From positions 1 through 57,120 of the forward strand of contig JAILQO010000021.1 in assembly GCA_024698925.1 (NCBI GenBank): 57,120 nucleotides of DNA, in the 5' to 3' direction. The notes beneath the pieces were generated by a model. That model searched no databases. It worked only from the letters and a program-made list of their open reading frames with translations, and was not told the origin of the DNA. The position numbers were made by a program, and so were the translations under genes. Source of the DNA: Bacteroidaceae bacterium (GTDB taxonomy: Bacteria; Bacteroidota; Bacteroidia; Bacteroidales; Bacteroidaceae). Below, one piece after another: positions 37,668-46,507 of this stretch. Numbering within the stretch: position 1 is the stretch's first letter; every line of letters starts with the position of its first letter.

Positions 37668-39589
37668 AAATTAAGGCTAATGCCTGCCATGAACGTGGCA
37701 CGCGGCATGGGATAACCGCGATTGATCTCGTACTTCTGTGCCAACAGGTTCTCTCCACGCGCCCAAAGGCTCACATCCTTCAGCAGTTGATAGTTGACAG
37801 CCGCATTCAGGAGCCAAAAACTCTCGGTAGTCTCTGTAGTACCGACAGACGTGTAGAGGTTATTGATATACTGGAGGCCCATTGTCGCAAACCATTTTCC
37901 TTGACGATAGTTCACGCCGGCAAACCCTGCGGCCTCGGGCGCGGCCACTACCTTGTTCTTCATGTGAAGGTACGAACCGTTGGCGGTGACGCTGAAATAG
38001 TGGTCAATGGGATAGCTTGCCTCCAGCTCAAAGCCCCAGTTCTCAATATCGCCGGTATTCATGAAGCGGTTACCGCCACTTACCGGCACTTGCTGAATCA
38101 TATTGTCTCCTTTGATATAGAACACGTTGACACCGTAGTTGAAGCCGCCATCCAGACGATGGTTCCAGGCCAGCTCATAGTTCATTAGGCGCTCGGCCTT
38201 CAGTGCATCGTTCTTGGTACCAAAGAGATACATCTCGCGAACAGTGGGATTGCGGAAGCCTTTGCTCACCGTTGCTTTAAGTTCACCATTGTCCATCGGT
38301 CTGAACACCAGTCCTCCCTGCGGCACCCACTCAGAACCCGTCTGTGAGTGATGATCGAGGCGCACGCCGGCATCTACTGTCAACCAATCTGTGAGGTCTT
38401 GGCGGAAATCAACGTAACCAGCCACCTCTTCCTCGCGCTTATCCACCATCGAAGGCTTGACCTCGCCAGTAGCGATGACCTGATTCCACGCTTTGCCGTA
38501 GATGTTCTGATAGTCAAAGCCTACGGTGACGCGGTTGCCCTCAAAAAACTGCGCACTCTGATACAGCGTGACACCCATCAGCGCATCCTCCGAGCGGAAG
38601 TAATTCGCCTTCTCAGGGGCCGCAGGAGCGTGCCCATCATTGATTTGGTGGTTGCCGAAGGTATAGTAGAAATTCACGCCGCCACTGGTCTTCTCATACT
38701 GATTCGTGACACCCACTGATGCTACGCCACGCGTGATCCACTGTTTGGCATCCTCCAGCGGCGCGGTTGTTGAACCGGGATAGGCGGCAATGAAGCGGTT
38801 GAGGTCAAAGTCTGCAGAAGCCGTCCAATGGTTACTGATATCATAGCCCATCTTAGCATATCCGCCAAACTGCTCAAAGCCCATGCTCGGACGATGGTTG
38901 TCTGAGCGATTGTACTGTGCTGCTACCGTCGATGAAAAACGACCTACACGCACCTGGTTCGTGGCTTCGGTCTGCACAGTGCCCCAGCTACCGGCGCCCA
39001 GTGTAACGTTCGTTGCGACGCCGTCTTGTTTGGCCTGACGGGTCACGATGTTGATGACACCGCCCATCGCATTGGAGCCATAGAGGACAGAGGCCGGACC
39101 ACGCAGCACCTCTACGCGTTCAGCCATCAACGTATGGTAACTATCGGCAATGGTGTGACCGAAAAGGCCCTGATAGTGGGGATGTCCATCAATAAGCACC
39201 ATCAGCTGGCCAGCACCGCTGAGCGGCTTCGCAGTACCACTACTGATGCCACGAATACTAATGGCTCCGGAACTGCCGTCGGAGACTCCGTAGCCCATCA
39301 TGCTACGCGAGGTAACAAACAGACCCGGGACCTGCTGCAGTAGCGTTGGTAGGATATTAGGCTGGTGCTGCTCCGTGAGGGTTTCGCGGTCTATGACGGA
39401 AACCGTCAGAGGCAGATAGCGCAAATCTGCGGCATTGCGTGTTCCCGTTACTACAACTTCTTGGAGTGAAAGAGTGTCCATCTCTTCTTCGTTCGAGAGG
39501 ACATCTGTAGGCACGGCGCCTTGGTTCTCCAAGGCGAAGGATGTGAGCAGCACTGCGGCTGCAAGCAACGTTTTTGAACTTTTAGTCAT
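37664..39589 (-). CDS. TonB-dependent outer-membrane receptor
   Basis: 641 residues. Signal peptide, then TonB-box-like segment (DTLSLQEVVVTGTRN), a plug domain (about 45-165: YLPLTVSVIDRETL...VPGLFVTSRSMMGYG...MAERVEVLRGPASVLYGSNAMGGVINIVT) and a 22-strand barrel ending in MAGISLNF with the terminal aromatic. It lacks the N-terminal carboxypeptidase-like domain and the partner lipoprotein of SusC-type receptors, so a metal, siderophore, haem or cobalamin ligand is more likely than a glycan. Ligand unknown. Single gene with its own promoter (39622..39651). Confidence 0.92.
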   Translation of the reverse strand: MTKSSKTLLAAAVLLTSFALENQGAVPTDVLSNEEEMDTLSLQEVVVTGTRNAADLRYLPLTVSVIDRETLTEQHQPNILPTLLQQVPGLFVTSRSMMGYGVSDGSSGAISIRGISSGTAKPLSGAGQLMVLIDGHPHYQGLFGHTIADSYHTLMAERVEVLRGPASVLYGSNAMGGVINIVTRQAKQDGVATNVTLGAGSWGTVQTEATNQVRVGRFSSTVAAQYNRSDNHRPSMGFEQFGGYAKMGYDISNHWTASADFDLNRFIAAYPGSTTAPLEDAKQWITRGVASVGVTNQYEKTSGGVNFYYTFGNHQINDGHAPAAPEKANYFRSEDALMGVTLYQSAQFFEGNRVTVGFDYQNIYGKAWNQVIATGEVKPSMVDKREEEVAGYVDFRQDLTDWLTVDAGVRLDHHSQTGSEWVPQGGLVFRPMDNGELKATVSKGFRNPTVREMYLFGTKNDALKAERLMNYELAWNHRLDGGFNYGVNVFYIKGDNMIQQVPVSGGNRFMNTGDIENWGFELEASYPIDHYFSVTANGSYLHMKNKVVAAPEAAGFAGVNYRQGKWFATMGLQYINNLYTSVGTTETTESFWLLNAAVNYQLLKDVSLWARGENLLAQKYEINRGYPMPRATFMAGISLNF

Positions 39590-39621
39590 AGTTTACTCAT
39601 GTGTTTGCATAAAGGTGCGGG

Positions 39622-39651
39622 ACAAAGATAATGACGAATGACGAATGACAA
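39622..39651 (-). promoter_or_regulatory. Promoter of the TonB receptor gene, with -33 box inside a repeat
   Basis: Minus strand: TTTG (39651..39648), 18 bases, then TATCTTTG (39629..39622). The -33 box is part of the tandem AATGACG/AATGATG repeat, so the repeat may have created this promoter. Confidence 0.65.
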
Positions 39652-39666
39652 ATGATGAATGATGAA
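39629..39666. repeat. Degenerate tandem repeat of AATGACG/AATGATG
   Basis: About five and a half copies of a 7-base unit (AATGACG, AATGACG, AATGACA, AATGATG, AATGATG, AAT). A related run lies in the purE leader (50639..50674). Confidence 0.8.
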
Positions 39667-39758
39667 TATTTTTCTATTTTTTATTCATTTTTAATTTTTC
39701 CCCCACCTGTCGCAAGCGCAAGCTCCCTGGCATGCTCAAATCATTAAGCCACTAGTAC

Positions 39759-39821
39759 CATGAACGTATGTTTCCGGTACTACGAACATACATTCTCTGT
39801 ACCGGAAACATAAGATTCATG
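39759..39821. repeat. Large imperfect inverted repeat between cysK and the TonB receptor gene
   Basis: Arms 39759..39780 and 39799..39821 share a perfect 14-base core TATGTTTCCGGTAC / GTACCGGAAACATA and an outer CATGAA/TTCATG, with an 18-base loop that itself contains GAACATAC, the reverse complement of GTATGTTC. It lies just behind the cysK stop and has no T-run, so it is not a simple terminator; mobile-element footprint or protein site possible. The rest of 39590..39842 is AT-rich spacer. Confidence 0.7.
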
Positions 39822-39842
39822 AGGAAATATTTAATTTTTCTC

Positions 39843-40790
39843 TTAGAGCGGATAATCCTCGAAGGCATAGAGCACGGTGGAGAGATAACGCTCGCCAGTA
39901 TCGGGCAACAGGACGACAATCTTCTTGCCCTTGTTCTCTGGACGCTTGGCGATCTCGGAGGCTGCGAAGAGGGCTGCGCCAGCTGAGATACCCACCAACA
40001 AACCTTCCTGCTGCGCAATCTCGCGACCCGTGCGGATGGCATCGTCATTCTCCACGTCGAATACTTCGTCGATGATATCGGCATTATATGTCTTGGGCAC
40101 GAAGCCGGCACCAATACCCTGGATCTTGTGCGGACCGCTTTGGCCACCATTGAGCACGGGACTCGACTTAGGCTCTACGGCAATGATCTTCACATTGGGA
40201 TTCTGCTCCTTGAGGAACTTACCGGTACCAGAGACCGTTCCGCCAGTGCCCACACCGCCTACAAAGATATCGACCTGTCCGTCCGTGTCGCGCCACACCT
40301 CAGGTCCTGTCGTAGCATAGTGCTTGGCAGGGTTGGCTGCATTCTCGAACTGCTGAAGAATCACAGCGCCGGGAATCGAGTCACGAAACTCGTTGGCTGC
40401 TGCAATGGCGCCCTTCATGCCGTCCTTGCCAGGTGTCAGCTGCACGGTAGCGCCATAGGCCTTCACCAGATTGCGACGTTCCACGCTCATCGTGTCCGGC
40501 ATCGTCAGGATGAGGCGATAGCCCTTTACAGCAGCGACCAGCGCCAGTCCTACACCCGTATTGCCGCTCGTGGGCTCAATGATGGTAGCTCCCGGCTTCA
40601 GGATGCCCTTGGCCTCAGCATCCTCTATCATCGCCAGCGCAATGCGATCCTTCACGCTGCCCCCGGGATTAAAGAACTCTACTTTGGCTATCAAGGGCGT
40701 AGCAAGACCCTTAGCCGTTGAGAACTTGTTGAGCTCAATAAGAGGAGTGTTGCCGATGAGCTCTGTCAGCTGTTTTGCAATCTGTGCCAT
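39843..40790 (-). CDS. cysK: Cysteine synthase (O-acetylserine sulfhydrylase)
   Basis: 315 residues. A PLP enzyme of fold type II: Lys47 in NPGGSVKDRIAL binds the cofactor, PTSGNTGVGLA binds the substrate carboxylate, GVGTGGTVSGTGKFL binds the PLP phosphate and GISAGAAL closes the site. Converts O-acetylserine and sulfide to cysteine. Start 40790 is preferred: a start at 40817 would lie in the -7 box (40815..40822). It lies 65 bases downstream of the O-acetylhomoserine sulfhydrylase gene, same strand, but has its own promoter. Confidence 0.95.
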   Translation of the reverse strand: MAQIAKQLTELIGNTPLIELNKFSTAKGLATPLIAKVEFFNPGGSVKDRIALAMIEDAEAKGILKPGATIIEPTSGNTGVGLALVAAVKGYRLILTMPDTMSVERRNLVKAYGATVQLTPGKDGMKGAIAAANEFRDSIPGAVILQQFENAANPAKHYATTGPEVWRDTDGQVDIFVGGVGTGGTVSGTGKFLKEQNPNVKIIAVEPKSSPVLNGGQSGPHKIQGIGAGFVPKTYNADIIDEVFDVENDDAIRTGREIAQQEGLLVGISAGAALFAASEIAKRPENKGKKIVVLLPDTGERYLSTVLYAFEDYPL

Positions 40791-40814
40791 ACTTGTTTGT
40801 GCGATTTTACGTTG

Positions 40815-40822
40815 CAAAGATA
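40815..40822 (-). promoter_or_regulatory. -7 promoter box of cysK
   Basis: TATCTTTG on the minus strand, 25 bases before the ATG at 40790; it fixes the gene start. No clear -33 box. Confidence 0.65.
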
Positions 40823-40855
40823 CAACATTTATTTCATTTTCTTATTTATCCGCTT

Positions 40856-42142
40856 TTAAATCTTATCGAAAGCCTGTGCCAGATCCTCCAGAATGTCATC
40901 GATATGTTCGGTACCGATGGAGAGGCGGATGGTTGAGGGCGTGATGTGCTGCTCTGCCAGTTCCTCGGGTGAGAGCTGAGAGTGGGTCGTAGTGTAGGGG
41001 TGAATCACGAGGCTCTTCACGTCGGCAACGTTGGCCAGCAAGGAGAAAATCTGGAGGGCATCAATGAACTTCCAGGCCTCTTCCTGTCCACCCTTGATCT
41101 CGAAGGTGAAGATGGAGGCGCCACCATTGGGGAAGTACTTCTGATAGAGCTTGTGGTCATGATGGCTCTCGAGGGCAGGATGGTTCACCTTAGCCACTTT
41201 CGGATGACGATTCAGGAAGTCCACTACCTTGAGGGCATTCTCCACGTGGCGCTCCACGCGCAGGCTCAGCGTCTCAACACCCTGAAGCAGGATGAAAGCG
41301 TTGAAAGGAGAGATGGAAGCACCGGTATCGCGGAGGATCACCGCACGGATACGAGTCACGTATGCCGCAGCACCAACAGCGTCGGCAAACACGATGCCGT
41401 GATAGCTGGGATCGGGCTTAGAGAGCGTGGGGAACTTGTCGTTCTGTTTCCAGTTGAACTTACCACCATCCACGATGACACCACCGAGGCTGGAACCGTG
41501 ACCACCAAGGAACTTAGTGGCAGAGTGGACGACGATGTCTGCACCATGCTCCAATGGACGAATCAGGTAGGGCGTGCCAAAGGTATTGTCCACGATGAGG
41601 GGTATTCCGTGCTTGTGGGCAACAGCTGCTACGCCTTCGATATCGAGCACATCGGAGTTGGGGTTGCCGAAAGTCTCTGCGTAAACCACCTTGGTGTTGG
41701 GCTTGATGGCAGCTTCGAGGGCGGCAAGGTTGTTCACGTTGAGGATTGTGTTCGTGATGCCCTGGGTAGCCAGTGTGTGAGTGATGAGGTTATAGGAGCC
41801 ACCATAGAGATTGTCAGCAGCTACGATATGGTCACCATTCTGTACAATATTTTGCAGCGCGTAGGTGATGGCAGCGGCACCACTGGCAACGGCCAGGCCA
41901 GCCACACCACCTTCGAGGGCAGCCACGCGATCCTCGAATACGCCCTGTGTGGAATTGGTCAGACGACCATAGATGTTGCCTGCATCGCGCAGGCCGAAAC
42001 GGTCTGCAGCGTGCTGCGAGTTGTGGAACACGTAGCTCGTGGTCTGGTAGATGGGCACGGCGCGTGCGTCGGTAGCGGGGTCGGCCTGTTCCTGACCTAC
42101 ATGGAGTTGCAAAGTCTCAAAGCGATAATCTTTCTGTGCCAT
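40856..42142 (-). CDS. O-acetylhomoserine sulfhydrylase (Cys/Met metabolism PLP enzyme)
   Basis: 428 residues. The start YRFETLQLHVGQEQADPATDARAVPIYQTTSYVF and the length are typical of O-acetylhomoserine aminocarboxypropyltransferase (MetY) rather than the shorter cystathionine synthases. The PLP lysine is in VHSATKFLGGHG; YAETFGNPNSDVLDI and LSIGTEHIDDILEDL are family motifs. It makes homocysteine from O-acetylhomoserine and sulfide. Transcribed from a good promoter (42198..42230), divergent from the Lrp/AsnC gene and followed by cysK, forming a small sulfur-assimilation locus. Confidence 0.92.
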   Translation of the reverse strand: MAQKDYRFETLQLHVGQEQADPATDARAVPIYQTTSYVFHNSQHAADRFGLRDAGNIYGRLTNSTQGVFEDRVAALEGGVAGLAVASGAAAITYALQNIVQNGDHIVAADNLYGGSYNLITHTLATQGITNTILNVNNLAALEAAIKPNTKVVYAETFGNPNSDVLDIEGVAAVAHKHGIPLIVDNTFGTPYLIRPLEHGADIVVHSATKFLGGHGSSLGGVIVDGGKFNWKQNDKFPTLSKPDPSYHGIVFADAVGAAAYVTRIRAVILRDTGASISPFNAFILLQGVETLSLRVERHVENALKVVDFLNRHPKVAKVNHPALESHHDHKLYQKYFPNGGASIFTFEIKGGQEEAWKFIDALQIFSLLANVADVKSLVIHPYTTTHSQLSPEELAEQHITPSTIRLSIGTEHIDDILEDLAQAFDKI

Positions 42143-42197
42143 AGTTGTAAATTTTTAGTTGTTATGATTGATGAATTATTTTCTTTGTTTAACGCTG

Positions 42198-42230
42198 CAA
42201 AGGTACGGCTTTTTAGAAATATCTTCCAAA
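42198..42230 (-). promoter_or_regulatory. Promoter of the O-acetylhomoserine sulfhydrylase gene
   Basis: Minus strand: TTTG (42230..42227), 21 bases, then TACCTTTG (42205..42198). The divergent Lrp promoter lies 28 bases to the right, so one bound regulator could affect both. Confidence 0.7.
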
Positions 42231-42257
42231 TTTCTTGCTTACTTCAGAAAATATAGC

Positions 42258-42265
42258 TACTTTTG
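42258..42265 (+). promoter_or_regulatory. -7 promoter box of the Lrp/AsnC - RNase R transcript
   Basis: TACTTTTG fits TAnnTTTG. The leader of roughly 95 bases contains a small hairpin (42310..42334; CCTTT/AAAGG with AGAAT/ATTCT) of unknown role. Confidence 0.55.
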
Positions 42266-42366
42266 CGGCATACAAAGAAAATGCTTCTGTTCAAGGTGCT
42301 CAAAAAGCCCCTTTACAGAATAATATTCTAAAGGACTCGCTAACCGACGTTCTCATACACTGAAAT

Positions 42367-42834
42367 ATGGCCGATACACTTGATGAAATCGACTTGCAGA
42401 TCCTCAAAACGCTGCAGAAGAACGCCAAATTGACCACCAAAGAGTTGGCCGACGCGGTTCATTTGACCCCAACTCCTGTCTTTGAGCGCCAAAAGCGGCT
42501 GGAGCGACAGGGGTATATCATGCGTTATACAGCAGTCATTGATCCGGAGAAACTGGGACAAGGACTGTTAGTGTTCTGCAAGGTGAAACTCCAGCAGATC
42601 AACCACGAGATTGCCGATGCCTTCATGCGGCGCATCCAACGCATACCTGAGGTGACGGAGTGCTACAACATCTCCGGCGCTTATGACTATCTATTAAAGG
42701 TTCGCGCGCGCGATATGAAACAGTATCAGGAGTTCGTGCTCAACAAACTAGGAGACATCGACAACGTCGGCGCTATTGAGAGCACGTTCGTTATGAGCGA
42801 AGTAAAAAACATCTATGGAATAAACCTCAAATAA
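42367..42834 (+). CDS. Lrp/AsnC family transcriptional regulator
   Basis: 155 residues, the normal size. N-terminal winged HTH (TLDEIDLQILKTLQKNAKLTTKELADAVHLTPTPVFERQKRL), then the RAM ligand-binding domain (ILVF-like LLVFCKVKLQ, VTECYNISGAYDYLLKVRARDMKQYQEF). Such proteins form octamers that bind amino acids. It is divergent from the O-acetylhomoserine sulfhydrylase gene, so control of sulfur amino-acid synthesis is a reasonable guess. The RNase R gene follows 10 bases downstream. Confidence 0.93.
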   Translation: MADTLDEIDLQILKTLQKNAKLTTKELADAVHLTPTPVFERQKRLERQGYIMRYTAVIDPEKLGQGLLVFCKVKLQQINHEIADAFMRRIQRIPEVTECYNISGAYDYLLKVRARDMKQYQEFVLNKLGDIDNVGAIESTFVMSEVKNIYGINLK

Positions 42835-42844
42835 CATACCAACC

Positions 42845-45133
42845 ATGTCAAAAGGAAAAAATAAGCAAGGCGCACGCCGCCTGAACAAAGCGCAGCTGGG
42901 CGAACAGGTCATGAACCTCTTCCAAGCTCACGCTGGCGAAGTAATTGACATCAAGACCATTTTCCGCGAGCTCCATCTCAACACCCATCCGGCCAAACTA
43001 CTATGCATGGATGTATTGGATGACCTGCTCATGGACGACTATATCATCGAACAGTCACAGATGCGCTATACGCTCGCCACGAAATCGACGGTAATGGAGG
43101 GCACCTTCCAGCGTAAGCACAACGGCAAGAACACCTTCCTGCCCGACGACGGCGGGGAGCCCATTCTGGTGGCGGAGCGCAACTCGCTGCATGCGATGGA
43201 TGGAGACCGCGTGAAGGTGCAGATGATGGCACGCCGCCGAGGGCACGTTCGCGAGGCACAGGTGACGGCAATCCTCCAGCGCGCCGACAAGAGCTTCGTA
43301 GGCAGGCTCAGTGTCCGCAAGGATTTCGCCTTCCTGCTCACCGAGGATCGCACACTCTCCAACGACATCTTCATACCCAAAGGCCAACTCAAAGGCGGCA
43401 AGAACGGCGACAAGGTCATCGTGAAGATCATCGAGTGGCCAGACGGCTCCAAGAATCCCATCGGCAAAGTGGTGGAAGTACTAGGCAAGTCTGGCGAAAA
43501 CGAAACGGAGATGCACGCCATCCTCGCCGAATTCGGACTTCCCTATACCTATCCCAAGGCTGTTGAGGATGCAGCCAAGCAGATTGATGCCACCATTACG
43601 GCACAAGACTATGCCGAGCGCGAGGATTTCCGCGACCGCGTGACTTTCACGATTGACCCGCGCGATGCCAAGGACTTCGATGATGCCCTCTCGTTCAAGA
43701 AAATTGTAAATAGTAAATCGTCAAATAGTAAATTATATGAGGTAGGCGTTCACATCGCCGATGTCTCACACTATGTCACTGAGGGTAGCCTCATCGATAA
43801 GGAAGCCGTCAAACGGGCCACCTCGGTTTATCTTGTGGACCGCACCATCCCGATGCTGCCCGAGCGCCTTTGCAACCTCATCTGCTCGCTGCGCCCCGAT
43901 GAAGAAAAACTTTGCTACAGCGTCATCTTTGAAATCAACGAGAAAGCAGAGGTGAAAAAGTGGCACCTGGCACACACCGTCATCAAGAGCGACCGTCGCT
44001 TCACGTATGAAGAGGTGCAGGCGTTGCTGGAAGAGCGGCATGAGGCCAGCGAGGAAGACTATAAGCTCCCAGGAGATCACGCGCCACAGCCAGGCGCGGA
44101 GTTCGATGGCGATAAGGCACATGGCCTGCGCCCGACGGCTGACTTCGCAGAAGAACTGATTACGCTGAACCGTTTAGCCAAGATCCTCCGTCAGCGGCGC
44201 TTTGCCGCAGGTGCTGTGGACTTTGAGCGGCCCGAAGTGCGCTTCGATATTGATGAGAAGGGACACCCCATCGGCACTTACTACAAGGTCGCAAAGGATG
44301 CCAACAAACTGATTGAGGAATTTATGCTGCTGGCCAACCGCACGGTGGCAGAGAGCATTGGGAAAGTGAAAACAGGGAAGAGCAAAAATGAAAACGCAAA
44401 TAGTAAAGGAAAGAAGACCTTCGTCTATCGTATTCATGAGCAGCCCGATCAGGACAAGCTGATGAACCTCTCGCAGTTCGTCACTAAGTTTGGCCACAAA
44501 CTGAGACTCGGTGGCTCTATCCAAGACACTGGTAAGAATCTGAACAAACTGCTGCATGAAGTACAGGGCCAACGCGAGCAGAACCTCGTAGAGATGGTAG
44601 CCTTGCGCGCCATGATGAAGGCCAAGTACTCTACTATCAACATCGGACACTACGGCCTCGCCTTCGACTACTATACCCATTTCACTTCGCCCATTCGTCG
44701 CTATCCGGATCTGATGGTACATCGCCTCCTGACGCGCTACGCCGACGGTGGCCGCTCCGCCAATCAAGAGAAATACGAGGCGCTGTGTGAGCAAAGCAGC
44801 GAAATGGAACAGACGGCAGCCCTTGCCGAACGCGCCAGCATCAAATACAAGCAGGTGGAGTTCATGGCGGACAAACTGGGAGAAGAATTCGACGGCCTCA
44901 TCTCCGGCATCACGGAATTCGGGCTCTATGTGGAACTCAACGACTCCAAGTGCGAGGGTATGGTTCCGCTGCGCGACCTTGATGATGACTACTACGAGTT
45001 CGACGAGCGCAACTATCAGCTCGTAGGACGCCGCCATCACCATCGCTACACGCTCGGCGATGCCGTGCGCATCAAGGTAGCCCGCGCCAACCTCGACAAG
45101 AAACAGCTTGATTTCGCGCTGGTAGAGAGTTGA
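42845..45133 (+). CDS. rnr: Ribonuclease R, with repeat-derived insertions
   Basis: 762 residues. An N-terminal winged helix (about 10-65), cold-shock domains, the RNB catalytic domain with FTIDPRDAKDFDDALS (metal-binding aspartates), HIADVSHYV, TSPIRRYPDLMVHR, and a C-terminal S1 domain (FDGLISGITEFGLYVEL). It degrades structured RNA 3'-5'. Two stretches do not fit the family: KIVNSKSSNSKL right after DDALSFK (43701..43740), where other RNase R proteins have a short turn, and a Lys/Asn-rich KTGKSKNENANSKGKK (about 44373..44417). Both are encoded by AT-rich repeat-like DNA. The catalytic motifs on both sides are intact. Confidence 0.94.
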   Translation: MSKGKNKQGARRLNKAQLGEQVMNLFQAHAGEVIDIKTIFRELHLNTHPAKLLCMDVLDDLLMDDYIIEQSQMRYTLATKSTVMEGTFQRKHNGKNTFLPDDGGEPILVAERNSLHAMDGDRVKVQMMARRRGHVREAQVTAILQRADKSFVGRLSVRKDFAFLLTEDRTLSNDIFIPKGQLKGGKNGDKVIVKIIEWPDGSKNPIGKVVEVLGKSGENETEMHAILAEFGLPYTYPKAVEDAAKQIDATITAQDYAEREDFRDRVTFTIDPRDAKDFDDALSFKKIVNSKSSNSKLYEVGVHIADVSHYVTEGSLIDKEAVKRATSVYLVDRTIPMLPERLCNLICSLRPDEEKLCYSVIFEINEKAEVKKWHLAHTVIKSDRRFTYEEVQALLEERHEASEEDYKLPGDHAPQPGAEFDGDKAHGLRPTADFAEELITLNRLAKILRQRRFAAGAVDFERPEVRFDIDEKGHPIGTYYKVAKDANKLIEEFMLLANRTVAESIGKVKTGKSKNENANSKGKKTFVYRIHEQPDQDKLMNLSQFVTKFGHKLRLGGSIQDTGKNLNKLLHEVQGQREQNLVEMVALRAMMKAKYSTINIGHYGLAFDYYTHFTSPIRRYPDLMVHRLLTRYADGGRSANQEKYEALCEQSSEMEQTAALAERASIKYKQVEFMADKLGEEFDGLISGITEFGLYVELNDSKCEGMVPLRDLDDDYYEFDERNYQLVGRRHHHRYTLGDAVRIKVARANLDKKQLDFALVES
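43701..43740. repeat. AT-rich repeat element inside the RNase R gene
   Basis: Built from AAATAGTAAAT and GTAAATCGTCAAA words and read in frame as KIVNSKSSNSKLY. The same peptide pattern is encoded by a similar element in the T9SS cargo gene at 53416..53457, and GTAAATCGTCAAA recurs in the porL-porM gap. Confidence 0.75.
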
Positions 45134-45165
45134 CACTATTTTGAACACACATTATTGAGAAAGTA

Positions 45166-46476
45166 ATGAAAAAACTCTTTCTTTTCTTGTTCCTGTTGAC
45201 CGCGATGATAGATATTGCGGTAGCGAACGACGGCGTCTATTACACTAGCGGGAATCTGCTGGTTCCCATCAAGGAAACAGATATCTCGGCTAAGAAGGAA
45301 ATCCTGGAGATTACCCTTTGCAAGGACGGCTATGCGAATGTGACCGTTGATTATACCTTCTATAATCATCACAAGGCAAAGACGGTAACGATGGCCTTCG
45401 AGGCGAATCCGCCTTATAATGCCGGTGAACCACTGAACCGCAAGGGAATCCATCCGAATATCCAGGATTTCACCGTCCTGTTCAATGGCCAAGCACTACC
45501 CCACCGCAATGCTGTTGTAGCCGTTCAGTACGAGGCTGGCGTGAGAAGCTGTAATCTGAAACCGATTGACCTTTCTGGATGGAAAGGCTTCGGCGATGAA
45601 TTGCCAGATAGTATTGACCTTTACGACAATCTCATCTACAACGAGAAACTGGACAGCATCAGCAGTTTTGCCTATGCCTACTACTTCGATGCACCATTTA
45701 AGGAAGGAGAAAACAAGGTGCGCCACACCTATCGCTACAAGATGAGCTACTCCGTAGGCTGCGATTTCCGGGTGCCCTATTGGCTGACACCCGTCACCCG
45801 ATGGGCCAACGGTCAGGTAGATGACTTCACGCTGAGAGTTAAATCCGAGGACGATCGTGAAATCATCATGAACGACAGCCTCTTCCTCAGCACCCCCTTC
45901 ACGTTCAAGGGTATCGGTAAAATCTATCAGCTGCAGTCCGATTACTATGGCTACAGCCAATGCCTCTTTGCGCCGCTGATGGCGGGAAACGTTTTGGAAT
46001 GGCACGGCACCAACTTTGCGCCAACGGAGGACATCAGCATCGAGCCACTCTATTTGCTGAAAGGCGGGGTACGCGGCAACATGAACCGAGGTCGGGTAGT
46101 CATCAGTAAGGACGGCAGCGAAGCGCGCTACATAGCAGATTCCGGCAATAACTATTTCATCGAGGTTCAAGACTATGGCTTGGTTCCTAAAGAAGGTGCC
46201 AAGGTGGAATGGCGCGAGGCCACGAAAGGCCAGGGATTTGTCTATCTGCGAAGCGAAATCAAGAAAGCCAATGTCCGGCAAGAGCCTTCCATGAAGAGCC
46301 CAGTGCTTTTCACGCTGGACAATGACGGCGAGATTCCCGACAGTTATCCTTGCTTAGGATTTGTCTCCCACAAAGAGGCCGACGGCCACTACAAATGGTG
46401 GTACAAAGTTGACATCAACGGTAAAATCGGATATATCAGCGAGACGCTGCTGATATGGGACTCCATCAGGCTCTAA
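45166..46476 (+). CDS. Exported DUF4424-like protein with C-terminal SH3-like domain
   Basis: 436 residues. Signal peptide (MKKLFLFLFLLTAMIDIAVA), then NDGVYYTSGNLLVPIKETDISAKKEILEITL, the N-terminus of DUF4424-type proteins, with a beta-rich body to about 340. A bacterial SH3 domain follows (about 360-435; RSEIKKANVRQEPSMKSPVLFTL ... GKIGYISETLLIW), which in other proteins binds peptidoglycan. Location is probably periplasmic. Function unknown. It lies 32 bases behind RNase R and converges on the NlpC/P60 gene, another wall-linked protein. Confidence 0.7.
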   Translation: MKKLFLFLFLLTAMIDIAVANDGVYYTSGNLLVPIKETDISAKKEILEITLCKDGYANVTVDYTFYNHHKAKTVTMAFEANPPYNAGEPLNRKGIHPNIQDFTVLFNGQALPHRNAVVAVQYEAGVRSCNLKPIDLSGWKGFGDELPDSIDLYDNLIYNEKLDSISSFAYAYYFDAPFKEGENKVRHTYRYKMSYSVGCDFRVPYWLTPVTRWANGQVDDFTLRVKSEDDREIIMNDSLFLSTPFTFKGIGKIYQLQSDYYGYSQCLFAPLMAGNVLEWHGTNFAPTEDISIEPLYLLKGGVRGNMNRGRVVISKDGSEARYIADSGNNYFIEVQDYGLVPKEGAKVEWREATKGQGFVYLRSEIKKANVRQEPSMKSPVLFTLDNDGEIPDSYPCLGFVSHKEADGHYKWWYKVDINGKIGYISETLLIWDSIRL

Positions 46477-46507
46477 CGCCCACGGAGTTCCTTTCGAAAA
46501 AAGATCG

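Noticed and set aside
40982..42256. Long plus-strand open frame of 424 codons opposite the O-acetylhomoserine sulfhydrylase gene
   Set aside because: The minus-strand protein has clear PLP-enzyme motifs and a good promoter; the plus-strand translation shows no family features and is a shadow of its codon bias.
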